From contig OX485805.1 in NCBI GenBank assembly GCA_950295325.1, positions 4,342,501 to 4,406,500 on the forward strand: 64,000 nucleotides of DNA, written 5' to 3'. The DNA is from Polytrichum commune (taxonomy: Eukaryota; Streptophyta; Polytrichopsida; Polytrichales; Polytrichaceae). A program made the translations under genes and the position numbers. Shown one piece after another: positions 57,401-64,000 of the stretch (position 1 is the first letter of the stretch; every line of letters starts with the position of its first letter). The notes under the pieces are model-generated. The model saw nothing but the letters and a program-made list of their open reading frames with translations, made no database searches and was not told the DNA's origin.

Positions 57401-60400
57401 TGGACTCCACAACCAACCATTCAACTAAAGAGTACTTTATGTAAGACCTCCCTTTTATGGAAGAGGATGATTTTTGTGTACGAACATGATTACATTTTTC
57501 ACTATCATGTCCAACTTTGCCAATTCACACCTCTCTTTCACCGTCCTTAAAGCACTATGTGAAGGGGCTTTAAACAAAACTTCTCTTTGATTGTATCCTT
57601 AGCCAAGAGTTGAAGGTTGTCAACTCATAATCCTATCCTAACTGAGTACACAATCATATATTGGCAAGCCCTTGATGTTTGGCAAAGAAGTTAAGTTCCA
57701 AAGAGAGGGGGAAAATAAAAATTATATTTAAAAAACAACATTCTTCTTCCATTTGATCCGAATATCATCCTTTACAATCAACAAACCATATTTATCACTA
57801 ATATCCCATCCAAAGAATAGCTTAACAAACTACTTTTTGAAATCTTATCATACATAACAAACTTTGGTCACATAAAATACATGAAAATGAGTAATGCCAA
57901 ACTATCCATTCTAGTACTCTTGTATTAACAACAACGTGAATACATACTTTGAATATGTCACGTAAAGCTCGGATCAAATGATTCCAACATTGGTGACGAC
58001 ATCGATACATATATTGGATGACAAGTGTATATACAAACATTTTAGAAATTTGTATTGACAACATTACCAATACAAAATCTGGAGTAACGGCTACATCATG
58101 TGCTAACATAGAGCAATGACATAGTAAACATCATACAACATTGAAATCAATAAGACCAACAACATTGTTGATATAAAATATATAATGTAATTGGGTGTAT
58201 ATTAGGGAATTTGTTTGTTTTGAACATTACATCACACTATTGAATGCAAGACATGATTTCATTTTCATAACAACAACACCCTTTGTATTAGTGATGCCGT
58301 CAATACTCAATCAAAATTTGGATATCCAAACAAGGCTAGAAATTTGTATTGGTGGCACTGCTGATATTTATTATTTAAAATTAAATTCTATATTTAAATT
58401 ATTATTATTATTTAAAAAAAACTAAACTACCATTTTACTCATGTTCTAATATACAACAAAGACGCAATAGACAGCATGTGTCCTTAAATGAAATAAGAAC
58501 GTCATTGGATCCACAACACTTCGATACAATTTATATAATGTGATTGGGTGTCTTAGGAGGATTTTTTTTCAACTTTATGTCCCATTGATGATTGTAGCAT
58601 GTATTTGGTTTGCATAATAGTTGCAACGTTGATATTAGCAGTAACAACGGTTCTCATTAGGATTCTGGGAATTGGCTTGGGTTGAACCTATTTTTATGAA
58701 AACAACAATGGTTTTTTGGGAAATCAACATTGTATTTTGAAAAAACCATTAATATGGTATTGATACCAATGTTGTTACCATTATGTATTTAAGGAGCAGG
58801 TTATATGATTGTCAAGTCAATCCATGTCAATTTGTTACCATATCATCACCAATACCAATGTATGACTCTAGCCCATCGCATTGGTAACGTTGGTGCCACC
58901 AATATCAATCTTTCCGATATAATTATCTCATATATGTCTTTGTGATGTTAGGGCCAAAGCATGGTAAAGTAAATAAAAGTTGTACCGAGTTAATTTGGAT
59001 GCATAACTCAAAATAATAATAATTATTCATATTAAAATTACTAATGAGGTGGGTTGTGATGTTTTCATTAATATATTTGCAAACTACATGATTATATCCA
59101 TAGAAGTAGATAAAAAAAGTTTGTAACATCTACTTCCATAATTGTTGGTTTTCCAAAAGTGAGGGTGAAGTAGACATTTAGAAAAATTACATTGCTTCAA
59201 AATTTGTGGCACACTAACATGTAATATGGTTTTTCTAAATACTTGCATCGTACACACAACTCATAACAAATTTTGAAATGAAGTAGGTTCTAGCTCAAAT
59301 CCACCACCTAGTTTAAGATCTACTTCATACGTATCTCCAAACTATCAATGATGCAAAATACTGTAGTATGTTTAGTTCAAACCCATTGGAGCGCTCTATG
59401 GTCTCATATGATATTTTGTATAGAAGTGAGCCTACTTCCCTTATAATATATGAAAATTATCTCACAAAGGAAGGACAACCACTTTTCTTGTTCACTTTAC
59501 CATGCTTTGGCCCATTAATACATGTGTAATGATATGTGACTTGTTTTGTATTCTTTGATTGTCACGCTGCATAATATTTATTGTTCTTACGATATGATAA
59601 ACTAAATGATTGTTGTGAACACATACCAAGTAATGCTTTGAGTGTTTCCTGTTGTGCAAGCTTGGGGTAGGCATGTTGGATTGCACCCACAAGTCCCTCG
59701 CCTTTTGCAATTGTTGCACATATGACTCAGTGTAGTCCTTCTCCTTGAGCATTAAATTTATAGCGCATATATTTATAGCACTACAACTCCAAATTCTAAC
59801 AAAGTCTAATTGGGATAACCATTGTAGTCTTTAAATGCTCATATGTTAACCTTTTAATGGACTGAATCTCATCTTTGATGAGCCACAAGTGACCAATGTT
59901 TGATGGTAAGTTGTTAACATTGTTGATATACACATCCTTTTAAGTCTCATGATTTTACGTCTTTTCGATGCTGACATAGCATAATATTCTTAAGTAGTTG
60001 ATTGACATTTGGTGGGGCTGGACCCAGAGCTCAAGATTCTAGGAATTTATAGAACTTGTCCACATCCCTAGTATAAGCAAATTAATTATGAAGTGGCTTG
60101 CGGGAGAGCATGACTAGCTATGTAGGTGTTAATGGGTTCAATTATATAACATAGGCCATGCATTCTAGACCACACATGTGATACAAAGATGATATTGTCA
60201 AATTGGCTCTAGACCATAGGGTGGTAGATGGACATAAGCATCATCATTATGCCATGTATCAACATACATGTCTCTGAGATAGGAACTTGTCCTAGTCTTG
60301 CAGTGGCTTTGGTGAGCCTCATCTCCGGGGTGGCAACTTATGTTAGAGTTTGAGAAAATTTTGAAACTTCTATTGCCAATGAAGATGACTTAGAATGTTA

Positions 60401-61143
60401 TGATTACATTATGAAAAGACATTATGGAAGTACACAATTTCAATGATGTCTTATTTCACAAAAACAAAAGAGTACAATATTTTGAGCAATGATTCATAAG
60501 TGGATAATAATAATAATCATACATTGAATATGCGTACATAGGGATTGGAAGAATTTTAGCCATAAATTCTAATCATATAAAACATAAAATAACTATTTTT
60601 CATGAAAATGGACAAGCAAGAAAGTTGGAGCTTCATCCATATAATTATTATGCATAATCCATTATCCTTCCATTCATTAGAGCAAGGGTACCAAGGAGTG
60701 ACCTTTATCTTTTAGCCTAGGCGGCTCTCTCACTTCTCTCTTTCACACGGCTCTCTAGACTCACCATATCCGCAACCTTGGGTTGAAAGTTTCCAAGGTT
60801 TTTATAGTGGGTGTTTTACTTGGTGGAAGGAGGGTTCTAGAAGGCATTTCATAATTGGAGATGAAGACATTGTGGACAAGTGTGCACATCTTACACATGG
60901 GAGAATAAGATGTAGGTGCCTAAATTTGAGGGATGTGGACTTGAACCTTGGATTTGTGAGGGTGTGGTTATCAAAGAACCTTTCATAATGTGGTCGGGCC
61001 TTTATCCTTTCAACTTGGAGTTTGTTAACATGATGAAGACGTTCAAAGAAATGTGTGCCAAAGCCTTAATATAATATTGATGATACAAGAAGATGTAATT
61101 GTTGTGGATGTCTCAAGTGTTTCTACTTCAAAGCCAAAACCCT
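54461..61143. other. Long AT-rich decayed region, no supported gene
   Basis: All frames are at most about 106 codons, without recognisable domains or workable splicing. The two best (55693-56013 and 57156-57416, both minus) look like fragments of one or more old coding sequences, but I cannot name a family. Homopolymers (a run of G at 56073-56083) and (TA)n near 56939-56952 are present. Repeated AACATTGTTGATA/AATGTTGTTACCA words at 58150-58920 hint at further tandem or foldback decay. Confidence 0.45.
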
Positions 61144-61631
61144 TTTTTTTTTGAAGAAGAAGAATCATTGCTTGTTGTTCATGAGAAGCCCATGAGAAGA
61201 GCGATGGAACCTTTACATAAGTATAAAATGATATAAAAATTTGTGATAGGGATGATGTCTATGCTTCTCATGATTTTTTCTTGAAAAATCCTTTTGGAAT
61301 AATGTTTTTTTTTAAGAAGAAGAAGAATCATTGCTTGTTGTTCATGAGAAGCCCATGAGAAGAGCGATGGAACCTTTACATAAGTATAAAATGATATAAA
61401 AATTTGTGATAGGGATGATGTCTATGCTTCTCATGATTTTTTCTTGAAAAATCCTTTTGGAATAATGTTTTTTTTTTTAAGAAGAAGAATCATTGCTTGT
61501 TGTTCATGAGAAGCCCATGAGAAGAGCGATGGAACCTTTACATAAGTATAAAATGATATAAAAATTTGTGATAGTGATGATGTTTGTGCTTCTCATGATT
61601 TTTTCTTCAAAAATCCTTTTGGAATAATGTG
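61144..61631 (+). repeat. Three tandem units of about 163 bp
   Basis: Near-identical units in which CATTGCTTGTTGTTCATGAG recurs at 61166, 61329 and 61491. Units are separated by poly-T and GAAGAA stretches and end in CCTTTTGGAATAATG. The similarity is high, so the expansion is recent. Confidence 0.95.
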
Positions 61632-62368
61632 GAGAAAACTACTGTATTTGTATCAATCCCGTAAATAAATAACCAACGGTGGGCAATCCAACGTGAATTT
61701 GAGCCCGTTGGCCCTACCCTGCTCAAGAATCCTTTTGGTGCAGGGTGGGTTTACTGCCTACCTTGCGGTGGGCGGACTCTTGGCTTCTTACCTACCTAGT
61801 TAGTTTTTTTCCATGTTATGTAGAGAGAAGATTTCACAACGGGAATCGAACCGCCAACCACTCCATCAATCCCGTATCAATAGAGAATTCCCAAAGTCAC
61901 AATTCCAAAAGCGTCTCACCAAAGTTGAAAAAAGTGGGGAAAAATTGCAATGTTTCCACCTCTTTGAAGTCCTTTGAAAGTATTACCGAAGAATCGGTGA
62001 GAGGCACAAGAAAGATTATGCTTGGGTAATGTTTTGTGTGCTCTTCAATCCTTTGACGATTTGTAAAATTTCTCCATTCATTCAACTCCCCAAGGAAGAA
62101 CCTTAAAAATGGCGCATGAAACTTCGTTCAAAATATGCATGAATAAGCTCTCCAAAAAGACCAAGGATGAGGAAGCCGGTGCATTCAAAGAGGCTTACAA
62201 TGTCCCGGTTTTGTACATTGGTGTTGAACCCTTCAGTCGATGACCTTTTGTAAATGACTGATCTATGAGTTGATGATGATATTTTAAGTCTTATCAACTA
62301 AAAATATATGGAAAATTTTCCATGCCACCTAAGTTGTGTATGTGCCCATTCAAACCAAGCATAAGAAT
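61632..62368. other. Spacer with no supported gene
   Basis: A plus frame (61745-62029) and short minus frames show no domain. CAATCCCGTA(T/A)-type words recur at 61655 and 61868. Nothing else recognised. Confidence 0.4.
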
Positions 62369-63090
62369 GTTTTAATTATATATGAATTGACGTTGAACTA
62401 ATGCAGTATTGTTGATTTGTATATATTTGATCTATTCATTCAACTTAAGATAGATAGATTTTTAAAATTCTTGATTTGATCATGTGGGAATGATTGGTTA
62501 GATGGACGGTATACTTGGTTGTCTCCTGCCACTTATGCAATTACGAGCTCGCAATATATATATGTGTGTATATGTATATGTGTATATATAGTTTTTTTAT
62601 TTACACCAGTACAAAACTATGTCCAAAAAAATCGCAGCCGAAATTGGTTTGTTGTTCTTTTGGCATAGTTATCTATTAGTGCTATAAGACAATGTATTTT
62701 TTCACTCTAATTATCATGGTCCATAGTATGTTTTAATTATATATGAATTGACGTTGAACTAATGCAGTATTGTTGATTTGTATATATTTGATCTATTCAT
62801 TCAACTTAAGATAGATAGATTTTTTTAAATATTGATTTGATCATGTGGGAATGATTGGTTAGATGGACGGTATACTTGGCTGTCTCCTGCCACTTATGCA
62901 ATTACGAGCTCGCAATATATATATGTGTATATATGTATATATGTATATATAGTTTTTTTATTTACACCAGTACAAAACTATGTCCAAAAAAATCGCAGCC
63001 GAAATCGGTTTGTTGTTCTTTTGGCATAGTTATCTATTAGTGCTATAAGACAATGTATTTTTTAACTCTAATTATCATGGTCCATAGTAT
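62369..63090 (+). repeat. Tandem duplication, two 361-bp units
   Basis: Unit 1 spans 62369-62729 and unit 2 spans 62730-63090, with very few differences outside the TA/TG microsatellite (62551-62590 and 62913-62951). The same 61-codon open frame appears in both units and is a by-product of the duplication. Confidence 0.95.
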
Positions 63091-63520
63091 ATTCATAAAC
63101 ACATAAGTGTTGCATGATTGTCAATGTAAGAAGAAAACTTTAGATATTCACACATGCTTGAAGAGTGATTGCCAATCCTGAAAATGCCGACTGTATTTGT
63201 CATTCATGGCTTTACACAAAATAAATACTCAATAAGTATCTCCCGGAATGGTGCTTTGAAATTTTTGAAAACTTAAGTCTGTGGGACCTCAAATAATAGT
63301 GATCAAGAAGATTATACTAATAACAATGGTTTTTTTAAAGATTGTTCCATGTATATTGCAAAATTCGGTGGAGTCATGGATTTTTTATTTTAAAAGGATG
63401 GCTTGTGGTTACTTCACTCAACAATTTAACCCCCTATTCAAGAAAAATTGTTAGACATGATTTCACTTGTTCATGTATTAGTTGTAAAGTATGCGGGTGT
63501 TATGCGATTACTCTTCTTAA

Positions 63521-63866
63521 TTGGACCCCTATATTTGATCGGTATGTGGTTCGGTAAGGATCAAAGAGCAAACATCATGAAGATACATGTTCAAAGAAGA
63601 TTGGACTATGTCTTTAAATACTAATAACTTATTTACACTCTATAGCAAACACAATTGGGAGAACTTATGTATTCATTTAAGGAGTCGACAAACATGCACT
63701 TCCGATAACCATAACTAAAACAAGGGAGGTCGGATTTTCAATATGATTTTTGCACATGTTTCATCGTAGATTTGCTAATGCAACACGAGTTTTGTTCAGT
63801 AAATCTAATCAGTAGAAGTTGGAAAACATGAAAAAGGAACCAAATAACACCCACATACCTTAATTA
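63521..63866 (+). repeat. Left arm of the long-inverted-repeat family at the window edge
   Basis: Starts TTGGACCCCTATATTTGATC and ends AACACCCACATACCTTA, matching both arms of 29753-30824 over about 345 bp. Its partner arm, if present, would lie beyond the window. Confidence 0.7.
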
Positions 63867-64000
63867 CATCATAAGGTTTTTCACAATGAACATGCAAGTG
63901 AGATTACTAAAAAATGTGCTAGAACTCCATCAACTTTGCAACTAGTCATGTGTTGTACAAAGGCCGACATCGATTGGGAAAGGAGAGGATGCATACTTGA

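Noticed and set aside
61144-61631. CRISPR-like regular array
   Set aside because: Units are 163 bp, head-to-tail, without unique spacers; this is an ordinary tandem repeat in a eukaryotic genome.
62494-63040. Pair of almost identical 61-codon frames suggesting a duplicated small gene
   Set aside because: Both are carried by the 361-bp tandem duplication and run through a TA/TG microsatellite; no sign of selection for coding.

Overview
This is nuclear DNA from a land plant. The evidence is spliced genes with GT-AG introns of roughly 80-1200 bp, a mitochondrial glycine-cleavage H protein and cytochrome c1, AT-rich intergenic DNA, and dense small DNA transposons. A seed-free plant (fern, lycophyte or bryophyte grade) is my best guess. 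It rests on the intronless cytochrome c1 gene, the kinds of retroelement present and the large repeat-filled spacers. This is inference, not proof.

Five protein genes can be assembled. Four of them have recognisable families. (1) 13435-9479 (-) is an eight-exon DTW-domain tRNA-uridine aminocarboxypropyltransferase. (2) 14954-19167 (+) is a five-exon WRNIP1/Mgs1/RarA-type AAA+ ATPase, head to head with gene 1 across a 1.5-kb spacer that carries a GC palindrome and telo-box motifs. (3) 25621-20926 (-) is a ten-exon coiled-coil protein of about 581 residues that I cannot assign to a family. Its core is nine tandem 25-residue repeats. (4) 33548-34507 (+) is an intronless cytochrome c1 (complex III). 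(5) 38930-41541 (+) is a four-exon glycine cleavage system H protein. Genes 4 and 5 both serve the mitochondrion, and gene 1 may carry a targeting extension. I see no sign that the five act as one system; this is an ordinary gene-rich island of about 32 kb.

The flanks are transposon territory. From 1 to 9 kb there are MITEs (including two of the three copies of a 212-225 bp Mutator-type family with 9-bp target duplications) and a 1.05-kb pogo/Tigger-like element with clean inverted ends. From 26 to 33 kb there is a long-inverted-repeat element (29753-30824), dispersed copies of its arms, and a three-unit tandem array ending just upstream of cytochrome c1. From 42 to 52 kb there are two non-LTR retroelement tails, a 5'-truncated and decayed non-LTR element carrying RNase H plus a restriction-like endonuclease (minus strand, 49600-46137), and a second pogo-like element inserted in a MITE whose empty equivalent survives 5 kb away. 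From 53 to 64 kb I find only AT-rich decayed repeats, three tandem arrays, and no gene.

The observations I would follow first are the 25-residue repeat protein with its repeat-registered exons, and the RNase H + restriction-like-endonuclease retroelement, which is not the usual plant LINE layout.
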